A DNA stretch of 64,000 bases, taken from Sphingomicrobium arenosum. GTDB taxonomy: Bacteria > Pseudomonadota > Alphaproteobacteria > Sphingomonadales > Sphingomonadaceae. The stretch is taken from contig NZ_JANPVN010000001.1 of the NCBI RefSeq assembly GCF_026157085.1, positions 1,674,001-1,738,000 on the forward strand, read 5' to 3'. Each line of letters starts with the position of its first letter. The stretch's first letter is position 1. The notes under the pieces were generated by a model that was given only the letters and a program-made list of their open reading frames with translations, had not been told where the DNA came from and searched no databases. Below, one piece after another: positions 47,596 through 57,085 of this stretch. Made by a program: the position numbers and the translations under genes.

Positions 47596-47635
47596 AAAAA
47601 GGGGCGGCGGGTCATCGCGACCCGCCGCCCCTTTT
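47596..47635. terminator. Bidirectional terminator after the autotransporter gene
   Basis: A perfect 13-bp stem, GGGGCGGCGGGTC (47601-47613) / GACCCGCCGCCCC (47619-47631), with loop ATCGC. It is flanked by AAAAA (47596-47600) and TTTT (47632-47635) and serves both converging genes. Confidence 0.92.
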
Positions 47636-47656
47636 CTTTGTTTCGCGACGCGCGAT

Positions 47657-48259
47657 TTACTCGGCGGCGGGCGTCTCTTCGGCGATCAGCGGCGCATCGC
47701 CGATCTCGCTTTCCTCCTCGGCGCTGCCGACACAGCGCTCGAGCAGCCCGCGCAGCTCGCCACCCGCCGTCACCACGATCGGATCGACCCCGGTGGCGGT
47801 GATGTTGACCGGCTCGTCGGCCGCAAAGGCGGTGCTGATGCTGCTCGCCAGCTCGCCCCGCGCCAGCGTCGCCGTCCAGTTGAACTGGTCTTCCTCGCCC
47901 GCCTCGGCGGCGACCACCGGCACGCGCGCCGAGGTGCCGTTACCGACGATCGTCAGCGTCCCCGCGCTGCCCGAGCCGGGCGCGCCATAGCGCGTCAGCA
48001 CGAGGCCGTCGTCATTGTCGCCGCAGGCGATGCTCAGCGCCGGGCTGGCGGGATCGTTGCCCAGCACCGCCGCGCCCTCGACCATCTGCCAGCTCATGGC
48101 ATCGGCGGGCAGCGCCGCCGGGCCGTCGTCGTCCGCGCCCTCGCCAAGGGCGGGCGTCTCGACGACCACCTCGTCCAACTCCTCCTCGCTCACCGGTTCG
48201 GTGCGCGCGCAGGCGGTGACGAGGAGGGCGGAGCCGATCAGGAGCGATATCTGTTTCAT
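47657..48259 (-). CDS. Hypothetical lipoprotein
   Basis: 200 residues. A lipoprotein signal ends at VTAC (MKQISLLIGSALLVTAC, Cys17), then an acidic stretch (SEEELDEVVVETPALGEGADDDG). The following domain has two cysteines (LSIACGDNDDG and LERCVGSAEEE) and beta-strand-like segments (TLTIVGNGTSARVPVVAA). The C-terminus is again acidic. No family is recognised. It converges on the autotransporter gene at a shared terminator, and the next gene upstream (48315-49673) is also a lipoprotein on the same strand, 55 bases away. Confidence 0.75.
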   Translation of the reverse strand: MKQISLLIGSALLVTACARTEPVSEEELDEVVVETPALGEGADDDGPAALPADAMSWQMVEGAAVLGNDPASPALSIACGDNDDGLVLTRYGAPGSGSAGTLTIVGNGTSARVPVVAAEAGEEDQFNWTATLARGELASSISTAFAADEPVNITATGVDPIVVTAGGELRGLLERCVGSAEEESEIGDAPLIAEETPAAE

Positions 48260-48314
48260 ATCCCCTAATTAGGCAGCCCCGCCGCCCTCGCCAAGACCCC
48301 CATGCCGGCCGCTC

Positions 48315-49673
48315 CTAGCGAACGAGGAAAATCTCGCCATCGGCATCGACGATGAGCGGGAAGCGCATGCTGCCGCCGACCGGCTGGTCGTCGACGAGGA
48401 AGCTCGCCACCACCGCATCGAGGCTGCCCGCATCGGGCGCGAAGTCCGCATCGCGCCGTTCCCAGCCCGGCAGGCCCCACTCCTGTGCGTAGATCGTCGA
48501 ATAGGTGAAGATCTTGCCATCGCGCGTCGTGACGAAATAGTCCGACAGGTCGCTCGTCACATAGCTCACCGACGCCGCCCCGGTGATGAGGAAGCTCTCG
48601 AGCGCACCCGACCCGCTCCCTTGTTTGAACATCGGGAAGGTCACGCCCTGCGGGCTGTCCGGGGTCCAGCCGGTCGCCATCTCGCCTTCGAACTGCCCCC
48701 AGCCGAAATGGTTCGAGCCCGGAGAATTATACTCGTTCACATTATCGTTGAGATCGACCCAGAAATCGCCCGTCAGCACCGGCTTGTGGAAACCGTTCGC
48801 ATAAAAACTGAGGCTGCCTCCGCCCGACCCGTTGGGCGTGAAATAGCGCACGTTGCCGAACGGATCGCTGGCGCTATAGGCCGCCGCCTTCGAGCCATTG
48901 TCGCCCAGCGCCACATCGCGCCCGAAGATGCTGACCCAGATCTCGCCCGGATCGGTGAAGGGCACATTCTCGACCTCGAACGGATCCTGGTCGAGCCCGT
49001 TGGCATAATAAAGGATCACCACCTCGCCGGCCATGCGATCGGCCGCGATCAGCCATTCATCGCCATCGCCCGAATCCATGTGCCCGAGCGCAAGGATCGC
49101 GTCATGCCCGGTCCCCAGCCCCTTGGGCGTGCCGAGTTCGGTCACCGCCTTGGTGGTCACGTCATATTGCACGAGGCTCATGTCGCTGCGCACCGCAACG
49201 ACCTGGTTGAAGCCCTTGCGCGTCGCCACGCCGAGCTGGCCCAGCCCGCTCGCCACGCGCACCGCATCGATCCCCTCCTTGGCGTCGGTCACGCTGATCT
49301 TGAACAGCTTGCTGTCGCTCTGGCCATTGGCTGTGACGGTCAGTTCGACCTCATAGACATTGTCGCCATTGGCATCGCGCGGCGTCTCGAAGCTCACCGG
49401 CGCGCGAAATTCGAAGCGATTGCCCGACTGGCGGAACAGCGCCTGGTCGGCCCCGCCCGACAGCGAGAAGCTCGCCCCCGCCACGCTCGCCGACAATTCG
49501 ACCGGACCGATATTGTCCTCGGCCACGCTGATATTGCCATTGGTCGTGATCGTCGGCGCGCCGCCACCGCCGCCCGTCGGCGGCGTGCCACCCCCGCCCG
49601 AGCTCCCGCCCGAACCGCCACCACAGCCCGACAGGGCCAGCGCCGCGGCGCCAGCCAGCATCAACTTCTTCAT
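48315..49673 (-). CDS. Lipoprotein with cadherin-like domain and C-terminal beta-rich region
   Basis: About 452 residues from ATG 49673. Lipoprotein signal MKKLMLAGAAALALSGC (C17) is followed by a glycine-rich linker (GGGSGGSSGGGG). A cadherin-like module (about 45-135) contains ISVAEDNIGPVEL, RDANGDNVYEVELTVTANG and KLFKISVTD, where the DANGDN Asp/Asn cluster suggests Ca2+ binding. The remaining 300 residues hold beta-propeller-like strands (HDAILALGHMDSGDGDEWLIAADR; ASDPFGNVRYFTPNG). No enzyme motif seen. Probably a surface-exposed outer-membrane protein; function unknown. An open frame extends to 49745 but lacks a signal. Confidence 0.8.
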   Translation of the reverse strand: MKKLMLAGAAALALSGCGGGSGGSSGGGGTPPTGGGGGAPTITTNGNISVAEDNIGPVELSASVAGASFSLSGGADQALFRQSGNRFEFRAPVSFETPRDANGDNVYEVELTVTANGQSDSKLFKISVTDAKEGIDAVRVASGLGQLGVATRKGFNQVVAVRSDMSLVQYDVTTKAVTELGTPKGLGTGHDAILALGHMDSGDGDEWLIAADRMAGEVVILYYANGLDQDPFEVENVPFTDPGEIWVSIFGRDVALGDNGSKAAAYSASDPFGNVRYFTPNGSGGGSLSFYANGFHKPVLTGDFWVDLNDNVNEYNSPGSNHFGWGQFEGEMATGWTPDSPQGVTFPMFKQGSGSGALESFLITGAASVSYVTSDLSDYFVTTRDGKIFTYSTIYAQEWGLPGWERRDADFAPDAGSLDAVVASFLVDDQPVGGSMRFPLIVDADGEIFLVR

Positions 49674-49841
49674 GATAAAATTCCCCACAAACGCGTCACA
49701 TTTTCCGTCCTGCCGGACGTTGTCGCGAGCGCTGCAGCGACGCAAGCATCAAGAATGCGGCGTCGAAATTAGAGCAATGTTCGCGACTTCGGCGCAACAG
49801 AATGGCTTGATCTTCGCGCCCTTTGCTCCCCATCTGCCGCC

Positions 49842-51365
49842 ATGACCGACAGCGCCTCCCCTGCGACCAAACCCATCGAGATCGACGACAAGCTCAAGAT
49901 CCTCGCCCTCCTGCGGCGTCAGTGGCGCCGCCACTTCACCCGCACCGTCGATCACGAAGCCGCGATGGAGCGGCTGCGCGAGGAGAGCCAGGTCGATGCG
50001 CGCTACATCTTCATGGTCGCCATGTCCGCGGGCATCGCGGTCCTCGGGCTCATCATGTCCTCGCCCGCCGTGGTCATCGGCGCGATGCTCCTGTCTCCGC
50101 TCATGGGGCCGATCATTGGCGCGGGCTTCGCGCTCGCCACCTGGGACGTCAAATGGATGCGCCAATGCGCGCGCGGCCTGTTCTTCGGCGTCCTTGCCGC
50201 CGTCCTCTTCGCCGCCCTGCTCTCCGCCCTGAGCCCGATCCAGCAGATCACCAGCGAGATCGCCGCGCGCACCCGCCCCACCCTGCTCGACCTCTTCGTC
50301 GCGCTCTTCTCCGCGCTCGCGGGCGCCTATGCCATGATCAAGGGCCGCTCGGGCACCATCGTCGGGGTCGCCATCGCGGTCGCCTTGATGCCGCCATTGG
50401 CCGTCGTCGGCTTTGGCCTCGCCACCCTCGACTGGAGCGTGTTCGGCGGCGCGCTCATGCTGTTCACCACCAACCTCGTCACCATCGCCGCCGCCGCCGC
50501 CGCCATGGCGCGCTTCTACGGCTTTCGTACCTCGCTCTCGAAAAAGCGCGGGCTCGTCCAGTCGCTCGTCATGATCGCCGCGCTCCTCCTCCTCGCCGTG
50601 CCCCTCACCCTGTCCTTGCGCGACATCGCCTTCGAGGCGCAGTCCACCCGCGCCATCAACCAGGCGCTCGCCCGCGAATTCGACAGCCGCGCCGTCATCG
50701 ACACGCTGACCATCGACTGGGACGCCGAGCCGCTCGCCATTTCCGCCATCGTCCTCACCCCAGACCTGCGCGGGGAAGCGGAGGCGCGCGCCGAGCGTGC
50801 CTTGACCGACACGCTCGCCCGCCCCGTGCGCGTCGACATCGAGCAGTTTCAGGTCGATGTCGGCGGCGAGGCCGCCCAGCAGGCCGCGCTTGCCGCAGCC
50901 CGCGGGCGCGAGGCCGCCGAGGCCGTCCAGCGCCAGGTCGACACCCTCACCCAGATCGTCTCGATCGTCGCGGGCGTCGACCCCGAGGACGTGCTGGTCG
51001 ACCGCGAGCATCGCCGCGTCCAGGCCCGCGCCCGCCGCATCCCCGGCGCCGGCTATGGCGCCTATCGTGCCTTCGAGACCCGCATCGCGGAGCGCGTGCC
51101 GGGATGGCGCATCGACCTCCAGCCCCCGCTGCTCGCGCCCGAGCCCATCGCGCTCGACGCGGAGGGCAACGCCCCACCCGCCGCGCTCGCCGACGTGGGT
51201 TGGGCCGCGCAGCGCCTCGGCCTCGACCTCCTCGCCACCGGCCCCGACGGCGCGCTGGACGCGCTCGACGAGGCACTCGGCGACACCGCGCTCGAGCGCA
51301 GGAGCGACCCCGAAGCCCGCAACCTCACGCTGCGCTGGAAGGGTGCCGCGCCCACCGACGATTGA
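49842..51365 (+). CDS. DUF389 family membrane protein
   Basis: 507 residues. The DUF389 core is clear: VDARYIFMVAMSAGIAVLGLIMSSPAVVIGAMLLSPLMGPIIGAGFAL, then VGVAIAVALMPPLAVVGFGLATLDW. About six to seven membrane helices lie between residues 55 and 270. The C-terminal 240 residues are soluble and resemble the beta/alpha repeats found after DUF389 domains (TIDWDAEPLAISAIVLTPDLRGEAEARAE). Function unknown in the family. It diverges from the cadherin-like lipoprotein gene across a 168-base gap in which I see no clear regulatory motif. Confidence 0.9.
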   Translation: MTDSASPATKPIEIDDKLKILALLRRQWRRHFTRTVDHEAAMERLREESQVDARYIFMVAMSAGIAVLGLIMSSPAVVIGAMLLSPLMGPIIGAGFALATWDVKWMRQCARGLFFGVLAAVLFAALLSALSPIQQITSEIAARTRPTLLDLFVALFSALAGAYAMIKGRSGTIVGVAIAVALMPPLAVVGFGLATLDWSVFGGALMLFTTNLVTIAAAAAAMARFYGFRTSLSKKRGLVQSLVMIAALLLLAVPLTLSLRDIAFEAQSTRAINQALAREFDSRAVIDTLTIDWDAEPLAISAIVLTPDLRGEAEARAERALTDTLARPVRVDIEQFQVDVGGEAAQQAALAAARGREAAEAVQRQVDTLTQIVSIVAGVDPEDVLVDREHRRVQARARRIPGAGYGAYRAFETRIAERVPGWRIDLQPPLLAPEPIALDAEGNAPPAALADVGWAAQRLGLDLLATGPDGALDALDEALGDTALERRSDPEARNLTLRWKGAAPTDD

Positions 51366-51440
51366 CGCGGCCCCGCGCTTTCGCCACCTTCCTCACCGTC
51401 GGGCGCCCGACAGATGGCGCCCTCAACTGGGGGAAGCATC

Positions 51441-51923
51441 ATGACCGAAACGATCGTCACCTCGAACGACACCGCAGCAGCGCCGACCACGCCCTGGCAC
51501 CTGTGGGTCGTCGGCATCCTCAGCCTCTTGTGGAACGGCTTTGGCGGCTACGACTATGTCATGAGCCAGACGCGCAACATGGAATATCTTGGCGGCATGG
51601 CGCCCAGCCCCGAGGCCGCGCGCGAACTCGTCGCCATGCTCGAGGCCTTTCCCGCATGGATGGAATTCTTCTGGGCATTGGGCGTCTGGGGCGCGATCGC
51701 CGGTTCGGTGCTGCTGTTGATGCGCAACCGCTTCGCCGTCCACGCCTTCGCCGTCTCGCTTCTCGGCATGGTCGTCGGCATGGTCTATCAGATGACCATG
51801 ACCAATGCGCCCGAATGGACCACCGAGGGCGCGCTCGCCATCTTCCCCTGGGTCATCATGCTGATCGGCGTGCTGCTGCTCGCCTACGCCATCTCGATGC
51901 GCCGCAAGGGCTGGCTGCGCTAG
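51441..51923 (+). CDS. Small integral membrane protein of unknown function
   Basis: 160 residues from ATG 51441, preceded by GGGGGA. Four membrane helices: WHLWVVGILSLLWNGFGGYDYVM, FFWALGVWGAIAGSVLLLM, AVHAFAVSLLGMVVGMVYQM and LAIFPWVIMLIGVLLLAYAISM. The segment LWNGFGGYDYVMSQTRNMEYL is typical of a conserved sphingomonad/caulobacter membrane family of unknown role (recognised by pattern only). Follows the DUF389 gene by 75 bases. A terminator hairpin lies 24 bases after the stop. Confidence 0.82.
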   Translation: MTETIVTSNDTAAAPTTPWHLWVVGILSLLWNGFGGYDYVMSQTRNMEYLGGMAPSPEAARELVAMLEAFPAWMEFFWALGVWGAIAGSVLLLMRNRFAVHAFAVSLLGMVVGMVYQMTMTNAPEWTTEGALAIFPWVIMLIGVLLLAYAISMRRKGWLR

Positions 51924-51947
51924 GCGCCGCCCACCGTCAATGAAGCG

Positions 51948-51978
51948 AAGGGGACGCCCGCAAGGCCGTCCCCTTCTT
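51948..51978. terminator. Terminator between converging genes
   Basis: AAGGGGAC (51948-51955) pairs with GTCCCCTT (51968-51975). An inner GCC/GGC stem is possible in the 12-base loop, and TTCTTC follows. It separates the membrane protein gene from the amidohydrolase gene on the other strand. Confidence 0.7.
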
Positions 51979-51986
51979 CATCTTCG

Positions 51987-53441
51987 CTATCCCGGCGCGC
52001 CCGGCGTCCTGGCATGCATCTCGAGGAACGCCTGCCGGCTTGTCGGCCCATAGCTCCTGAAGCTCGGGTTGCGCGCCTGCGCATAGGCCTCGCGCCGCGC
52101 GTCGAACTTGCCCTTGGCCAGCTTGGCCGGATCGAAACCATAGACCCGCGAGGCATTCAATCCGAAGATCTTGCGCTTGGCCTCGTCGGTCAGCGCCGGA
52201 TAGCCGTAGCGCTCCTGGAATTCCTCCGAAATCTCGAAGGCGCGGAAGGCTTGAATCTGGTCCTGCGGGCTACCGAACCACAGGCTATCGGTCCCCCACA
52301 GGATGCGATCCTCGCCGAAATATTTGAGCAATTTGCCGATATAATGGGCCGCCTGCATCGGCTGGCCCATCAGGATCTTCCACGTCGCCCCCATCTCGGC
52401 ATAGAGATTGCCCTCGTTGCGCTTGAAGCCCGCCTGCTGGTGGCTGCGGACCAGGCGATCGACGCCATTGGGCTGGGCCTCGTTATAGGGCCCCTCGGGC
52501 ACGCCCGGCTGGAAGCCCGAATGATAGGTGAGGAAGGTGAAATCAGGGTTCGCCCGCGCCGCCGGCCCCATGTCGCGCGGCGTCGCCATGGCGGGGTCCT
52601 GCCGGAACAGCGAGATGCCCTTGTGCACCGCGACCGTCTTCACACCGAGGCTCCGCGCCTTGTCGAAAAACGCCTCGGCGAACGGGCTGTCGTCGAGCAT
52701 ATAACCGCCCTGGCTCATCCCATATTGCGGATAGAGCTTCCACGCATTGACGCCATGCACCTTGGCCTTGGCGTCCATCGCCTCGATCTCGCCCGGCTCG
52801 TTGGCCAGCACCCCGCCATGGATGAGGCAGCGATGCGCATCGCCGTCGATCGTGTCGATGATGTCGCGCGCCTCGGCGGCATAGGCCGTCGGCGTCGGGC
52901 TCGTCTCGTCGGTGCCCCACAGGGCGCTGATCACGCCCGCATCGGTGTCGCTGTCGAGGAAGACCTCCTTGGCCAGCGTCTCGGCCGAGTAGCAGTCGAA
53001 GTTCGCATCGCATTTCAGCCGCTGCGGAAAAGCATCGTTCAAGGCCGACAGCCACAGGTCGCTGTCGGGCCCTTCCATCCAGCCCCCGCTCGGCTCGACG
53101 CAATGCATCTGCACGTCGCAGATGAACTCGTCCCCGCTGAGCGTCGCGTCCGCCGCTGCCTCATCGAGCGCGGCATCCTTTTCCAGCTTGAAGCGTCCGC
53201 CCTCCTCGCCATGCACCGTGTTGCACGCGCTCAGCACCCCTGCCGCGCCCATGGTCGAGGCAAGGAACGCCCGGCGGCTCGTGTTCAGCCTCGCGCTGTG
53301 GATGTCCGCCGTCTCATGCGCCAGCGCATTGACCGCGCGCTGCTGCCGGCTCGGCGGAATCGGCGAAAACTCCCCGTTCGACGCCCCGTCGAACCGCACC
53401 GGCAGCCGCCGCCCTTCAGGATCGAGATCATGGTCATGCAT
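51987..53441 (-). CDS. Tat-dependent amidohydrolase (amidohydrolase-2 family) lipoprotein
   Basis: About 484 residues. ATG 53441 has GGGAGG with 8-base spacing. A long hydrophilic N-region precedes a twin-arginine signal NTSRRAFLASTMGAAGVLSAC (R56-R57) that ends in a lipobox Cys, so it should be exported folded and lipidated. The mature enzyme is an amidohydrolase-2 TIM barrel: FICDVQMHCVEPSGGW, GVNAWKLYPQYG, VKTVAVHKGISL, LTYHSGF and the metal/catalytic Asp in ILWGTDSLWFGSPQDQI. Family members are decarboxylases and hydrolases of aromatic acids; the substrate is unknown. The roughly 50-residue extension before the Tat motif is unusual. Confidence 0.88.
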   Translation of the reverse strand: MHDHDLDPEGRRLPVRFDGASNGEFSPIPPSRQQRAVNALAHETADIHSARLNTSRRAFLASTMGAAGVLSACNTVHGEEGGRFKLEKDAALDEAAADATLSGDEFICDVQMHCVEPSGGWMEGPDSDLWLSALNDAFPQRLKCDANFDCYSAETLAKEVFLDSDTDAGVISALWGTDETSPTPTAYAAEARDIIDTIDGDAHRCLIHGGVLANEPGEIEAMDAKAKVHGVNAWKLYPQYGMSQGGYMLDDSPFAEAFFDKARSLGVKTVAVHKGISLFRQDPAMATPRDMGPAARANPDFTFLTYHSGFQPGVPEGPYNEAQPNGVDRLVRSHQQAGFKRNEGNLYAEMGATWKILMGQPMQAAHYIGKLLKYFGEDRILWGTDSLWFGSPQDQIQAFRAFEISEEFQERYGYPALTDEAKRKIFGLNASRVYGFDPAKLAKGKFDARREAYAQARNPSFRSYGPTSRQAFLEMHARTPGAPG

Positions 53442-53587
53442 CGCATCGCCCTCCCTGTTGTAAAGACGCGTCGGTGGATCATAGCCGACGCGGCCCTGCC
53501 ACCATGGTTCGACGAACGGGCAAGAGAAAGGGGCCGATGCGCAGGGCATGCGCATCGACCCCTCTCCTGTCGCCTCAGGCGCGGCGC

Positions 53588-54094
53588 TTAGTAGGCGCCC
53601 GACTCCGAGACATTGGCCTCGAGCGCCTGCGCTTCGGCACGCTCCTGCGCATCGCGCGCTTCGGTGCCCGAAATCACGTCGCTCTGCGGCGCGTCGGTCG
53701 GCACGAAGTCCTCGTCGATCCGCTCGTCGAGATCGTCGGCGAAGGTCAGGCCGCAGTTGCGCTGCACGCTGTTGGTGCGAAGCGCTTCATATTCGCCCTT
53801 CAGCTGCGCATATTCGGCGTTCTGGGCCCCATTGTTACCCTTCATGAACAACAGCGCCGGGGCGAACAGCACGGCACCAACGCCCATCGCCCATTTGTCG
53901 TTGTTGTTGCGCTTCTTCAGGTTGTGATAAAGCGTGTTGGTGCGATATTCGACCGACGACATTTCGGCCGAAAGCTGCTGGCAGCTGTACGTCTCATACT
54001 TCAACGGCGACACGTAAGCCGCCGAAATCTTGTCCGGGTGCGTGGCGCAAGCCGTCAGGCTCACCGCCGCGGCGATGATCACGAAATTCTTCAT
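53588..54094 (-). CDS. Hypothetical lipoprotein with a central hydrophobic segment
   Basis: 168 residues. ATG 54094 (MKNFVIIAAAVSLTAC) follows a GGGGGGA stretch, and the lipobox Cys is residue 16. Conserved-looking parts are ISAAYVSPLKYETYSCQQLSAEMSSVEYRTNTL and KWAMGVGAVLFAPALLFMKGNNG, followed by EYAQLKGEYEAL. This matches small lipoproteins that recur in proteobacterial and prophage contexts, always without an assigned role. The C-terminal 60 residues are acidic and Ala/Glu-rich. Base composition is somewhat lower in GC than the neighbours. Confidence 0.8.
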   Translation of the reverse strand: MKNFVIIAAAVSLTACATHPDKISAAYVSPLKYETYSCQQLSAEMSSVEYRTNTLYHNLKKRNNNDKWAMGVGAVLFAPALLFMKGNNGAQNAEYAQLKGEYEALRTNSVQRNCGLTFADDLDERIDEDFVPTDAPQSDVISGTEARDAQERAEAQALEANVSESGAY

Positions 54095-54230
54095 TGGAAG
54101 TCCCCCCAATAACGCAAAAGCCGCTGGAAACCGTCCCAGCGCCAGCACCGCCTAAATCGCCAGTCATTTTCCGTTTAATAAGAAATAGGGTTAAGGCGTT
54201 TCATCGATACCAGGCCGCGAAAACAGGTCC

Positions 54231-54755
54231 TCATCCGCGACAGGCAAGGATCGCCTCTAGCTCCAAGCGAAACGACCCGTCGCGTCCATCGGCAAGGATG
54301 ATTCCGATGCTGTGCGCGCTTGCCGCATCGAACGCCGCCCCTCCCAGCGCCTGCCCGAACAGCGAGGGCGACAGCGCATCGAACGGAACCGCTTCACCGG
54401 CTTCAATGGCGCCACGCCAAGCCACCCGCCGCCCACGCCAGCGCTGGTCCGACCGCAGGGTCAGTTCATAGGCCCGCCCATCGCCGCGCATCTGCACGAC
54501 GACCCGGTCGGCCCCTGCAAGATCACTGGGCGACAGCGCCCGCCTGATCGAGGAAAAGCCCCCGCCATCGGTCACGATCTCGCCCGAGAAGGTCATCACC
54601 CCATCGCCATCCGACAGGCGCCCGCGCGACAGCCCGCCCATTACCCCGTCATTGACCACCTCCCAGCGCGCGCGCTCGACGGGATCGGAAAAGTCGGCGA
54701 TGGTGCGGCACTCGCCAGCGGACATGGCAAGGCTCATGGCGAGGACGAACTCCAT
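54231..54755 (-). CDS. CIA30-like protein
   Basis: 174 residues. The CIA30 (complex I intermediate-associated protein 30) pattern is visible: ADFSDPVERARWEVVNDGVMGGLSRGRL near the N-terminus, then FSGEIVTDGGGFSSIRRAL and YELTLRSDQRWRGR. A short N-terminal hydrophobic stretch (MEFVLAMSLAMSAGEC) could be a signal or a lipoprotein-like start. The fold is a galactose-binding-like beta-sandwich; the bacterial role is unclear. It lies 70 bases downstream of uvrB on the same strand. Confidence 0.87.
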   Translation of the reverse strand: MEFVLAMSLAMSAGECRTIADFSDPVERARWEVVNDGVMGGLSRGRLSDGDGVMTFSGEIVTDGGGFSSIRRALSPSDLAGADRVVVQMRGDGRAYELTLRSDQRWRGRRVAWRGAIEAGEAVPFDALSPSLFGQALGGAAFDAASAHSIGIILADGRDGSFRLELEAILACRG

Positions 54756-54825
54756 GCGGTCACTCCTTCATCCCCCCGGACATCGACCCTCCTAGCGTGT
54801 CGCCACGCCGCGCCGCCAGCCGCCC

Positions 54826-57021
54826 TTAAGGCCGTCCCCCCATCCTTTTCGCCCGCGTCTTGCCAAAGCGCGTCTTGCGCGTGCCCGGCCGCCCCGCGTT
54901 CGAATAGCCCACCTTGGGCGCGGCACGTTCGGCCTCGGGAATGCCGAGTTCGTCCTCCTCGAGCTTCCTGATCTCGTCGCGCAGCCGCGCCGCTTCCTCG
55001 AATTCGAGATCGGCGGCGGCCTTGCGCATTTTCTCTTCCAGCTCGCCGATATAGGCGCGCAGATTGTGCCCCGCCATCGGCGGCGCCTTGGCCTGCGGAT
55101 GATCGGCGCCGCCCGCCACCGCTTCCTTGACGTCCTTCAAGAGATCCTCGACCGCGCGCTTGGTCGATTGCGGCGTGATGCCATGCTCCTTGTTATAGGC
55201 GACCTGTTTCTCGCGCCGCCGCTGCGTCTCGTTAAGCGCGCGCTCCATCGAGCCCGTCACCCGGTCGGCATAGAGGATCACCCGCCCATCGACGTTACGC
55301 GCCGCGCGCCCGATCGTCTGGATCAGCGACGTCTCGGAGCGCAGGAACCCTTCCTTGTCGGCATCCAAAATCGCGACCAGCCCGCATTCGGGAATATCGA
55401 GCCCCTCGCGCAACAGGTTGATGCCGACCAGCACGTCATAGACCCCGACGCGCAAGTCGCGGATCAGCTCGATCCTCTCCAGCGTCTCGACGTCCGAATG
55501 CATGTAACGCACCTTGAGGCCCTGCTCGTGCATATATTCGGTGAGGTCCTCGGCCATCCGCTTGGTCAGCGTCGTGACCAGCGTCCGATAACCCGCAGCC
55601 GCCACCTTGCGCGCCTCGTTGACCAGATCGTCGACCTGGTCCTCGACCGGGCGGATGTCGACTGGCGGATCGATCAGCCCCGTCGGGCGAATGACCTGCT
55701 CGGAAAAGACGCCCCCCGTCTCCTCCATCTCCCACGGCCCCGGGGTCGCAGAGACGAACATCGATTGCGGGCGCATCGCGTCCCATTCGTTGAACCTGAG
55801 CGGCCTGTTGTCGATACAGCTCGGCAGCCGGAAACCATGTTCCGCCAGCGTGATCTTTCGCCGATGGTCCCCCCGCGCCATCGCGCCGATCTGCGGCACC
55901 GTCTGGTGGCTTTCATCAACGAACAGAAGCGCATTGTCGGGCAGATATTCGAACAGGGTGGGCGGCGGCTCGCCCGGGAGCCGCCCGGTGAGGAAGCGCG
56001 AATAATTCTCGATGCCTGCGCAGCTGCCGGTCGCCGCGATCATCTCGAGGTCGAAGTTCGTCCGCTGCTCCAGCCGCTGCGCCTCGAGCAACTTGCCCTC
56101 CGCCACCAGCTCTTTGAGCCGCTCCTCCAGCTCATGCTTGATCGCATGGCGCGCCTGTTCGAGCGTCGGCCCCGGCGTCACATAGTGCGAATTGGCGTAA
56201 ATCTTCACCCGGTCGAGTTTCGCCCCCGGCTTGCCCGTCAGCGGATCGAACTCGAGGATTTCCTCGATATCGTCGCCAAAGAAGCTCACCCGCCACGCCA
56301 TATCCTCATAGTGCGAGGGGAAGATCTCCAGATTGTCGCCGCGCACCCGGAAGCTGCCGCGCGCGAAATTACTGTCGTTGCGCTTATACTGCAGCGCCAC
56401 CAGCTTCCTGATGATCTCGCGCTGGTCGACGCTCTGGTCCTTCTTCAGCGAAAAGGTCATCGCCGAATAGGTCTCGACCGACCCGATACCGTAAAGGCAA
56501 CTGACCGAGGCGACGATGATAACGTCGTCGCGCTCGAGCAGCGACCGGGTGGCCGAGTGCCGCATCCGGTCGATCGCCTCGTTCACCGAGCTTTCCTTCT
56601 CGATGTACGTATCGGTCCGCGGCACATAGGCCTCGGGCTGGTAATAGTCGTAATAGCTGACGAAATATTCGACCGCATTGTCGGGAAAGAAGCTCTTGAA
56701 CTCGCCATAGAGCTGCGCGGCGAGGATCTTGTTGGGCGCGAGGATCAGCGCGGGGCGCTGCAACGTCTCGATAACCTTGGCCATGGTGAAGGTCTTGCCC
56801 GATCCCGTGACGCCGAGGAGCACCTGGCTGTTCTCGCCATGATCGCGCACGCCCTCGGTCAATTCCTTGATCGCGGTCGGCTGGTCGCCCGCCGGCTCGT
56901 AATCCGATTTCAGGACGAACTTCCTCCCGCCCTCGGCCTTCTCGGGCCGCGCCGGGCGGTGCGGTTTGAACTCGTCGCCCGTTTCGGGCTCTGCCAGCGA
57001 TGTACGGATTTGGATTGCCAT
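54826..57021 (-). CDS. uvrB: Excinuclease ABC subunit B
   Basis: 731 residues from ATG 57021 ([10 protein letters not shown]). Walker [17 protein letters not shown], the beta-hairpin region [22 protein letters not shown], helicase motifs [13 protein letters not shown] and SATPGPWE, motif [11 protein letters not shown] and a C-terminal UVR domain ([17 protein letters not shown]) are all present. The last 45 residues form a basic Arg/Lys/Gly tail ([19 protein letters not shown]). It works in nucleotide excision repair with UvrA and UvrC, neither in the window. The N-terminus has an extra 40-residue lead before the core. Diverges from the M20 amidohydrolase gene. Confidence 0.97.
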   Translation of the reverse strand: MAIQIRTSLAEPETGDEFKPHRPARPEKAEGGRKFVLKSDYEPAGDQPTAIKELTEGVRDHGENSQVLLGVTGSGKTFTMAKVIETLQRPALILAPNKILAAQLYGEFKSFFPDNAVEYFVSYYDYYQPEAYVPRTDTYIEKESSVNEAIDRMRHSATRSLLERDDVIIVASVSCLYGIGSVETYSAMTFSLKKDQSVDQREIIRKLVALQYKRNDSNFARGSFRVRGDNLEIFPSHYEDMAWRVSFFGDDIEEILEFDPLTGKPGAKLDRVKIYANSHYVTPGPTLEQARHAIKHELEERLKELVAEGKLLEAQRLEQRTNFDLEMIAATGSCAGIENYSRFLTGRLPGEPPPTLFEYLPDNALLFVDESHQTVPQIGAMARGDHRRKITLAEHGFRLPSCIDNRPLRFNEWDAMRPQSMFVSATPGPWEMEETGGVFSEQVIRPTGLIDPPVDIRPVEDQVDDLVNEARKVAAAGYRTLVTTLTKRMAEDLTEYMHEQGLKVRYMHSDVETLERIELIRDLRVGVYDVLVGINLLREGLDIPECGLVAILDADKEGFLRSETSLIQTIGRAARNVDGRVILYADRVTGSMERALNETQRRREKQVAYNKEHGITPQSTKRAVEDLLKDVKEAVAGGADHPQAKAPPMAGHNLRAYIGELEEKMRKAAADLEFEEAARLRDEIRKLEEDELGIPEAERAAPKVGYSNAGRPGTRKTRFGKTRAKRMGGRP

Positions 57022-57043
57022 GGCCGCCGATATGGTCAGGATA

Positions 57044-57059
57044 TTGTCGTTGGACAACG
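57044..57059. promoter_or_regulatory. Overlapping palindromes in the uvrB / M20 divergent promoter region
   Basis: TTGTC-GTTG-GACAA (57044-57057) and CGTTG-GA-CAACG (57048-57059) overlap in the 64-base gap between the two divergent starts. It is not the alphaproteobacterial LexA site (GTTC-N7-GTTC), so SOS control of uvrB is not supported here. It may bind another regulator; low confidence. Confidence 0.35.
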
Positions 57060-57085
57060 TGGCGGCAGCCAAAAAGGGGGCAAGC

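Noticed and set aside
57022..57085. An SOS (LexA) box upstream of uvrB
   Set aside because: The alphaproteobacterial motif GTTC-N7-GTTC was looked for and is not present; only unrelated palindromes are found.
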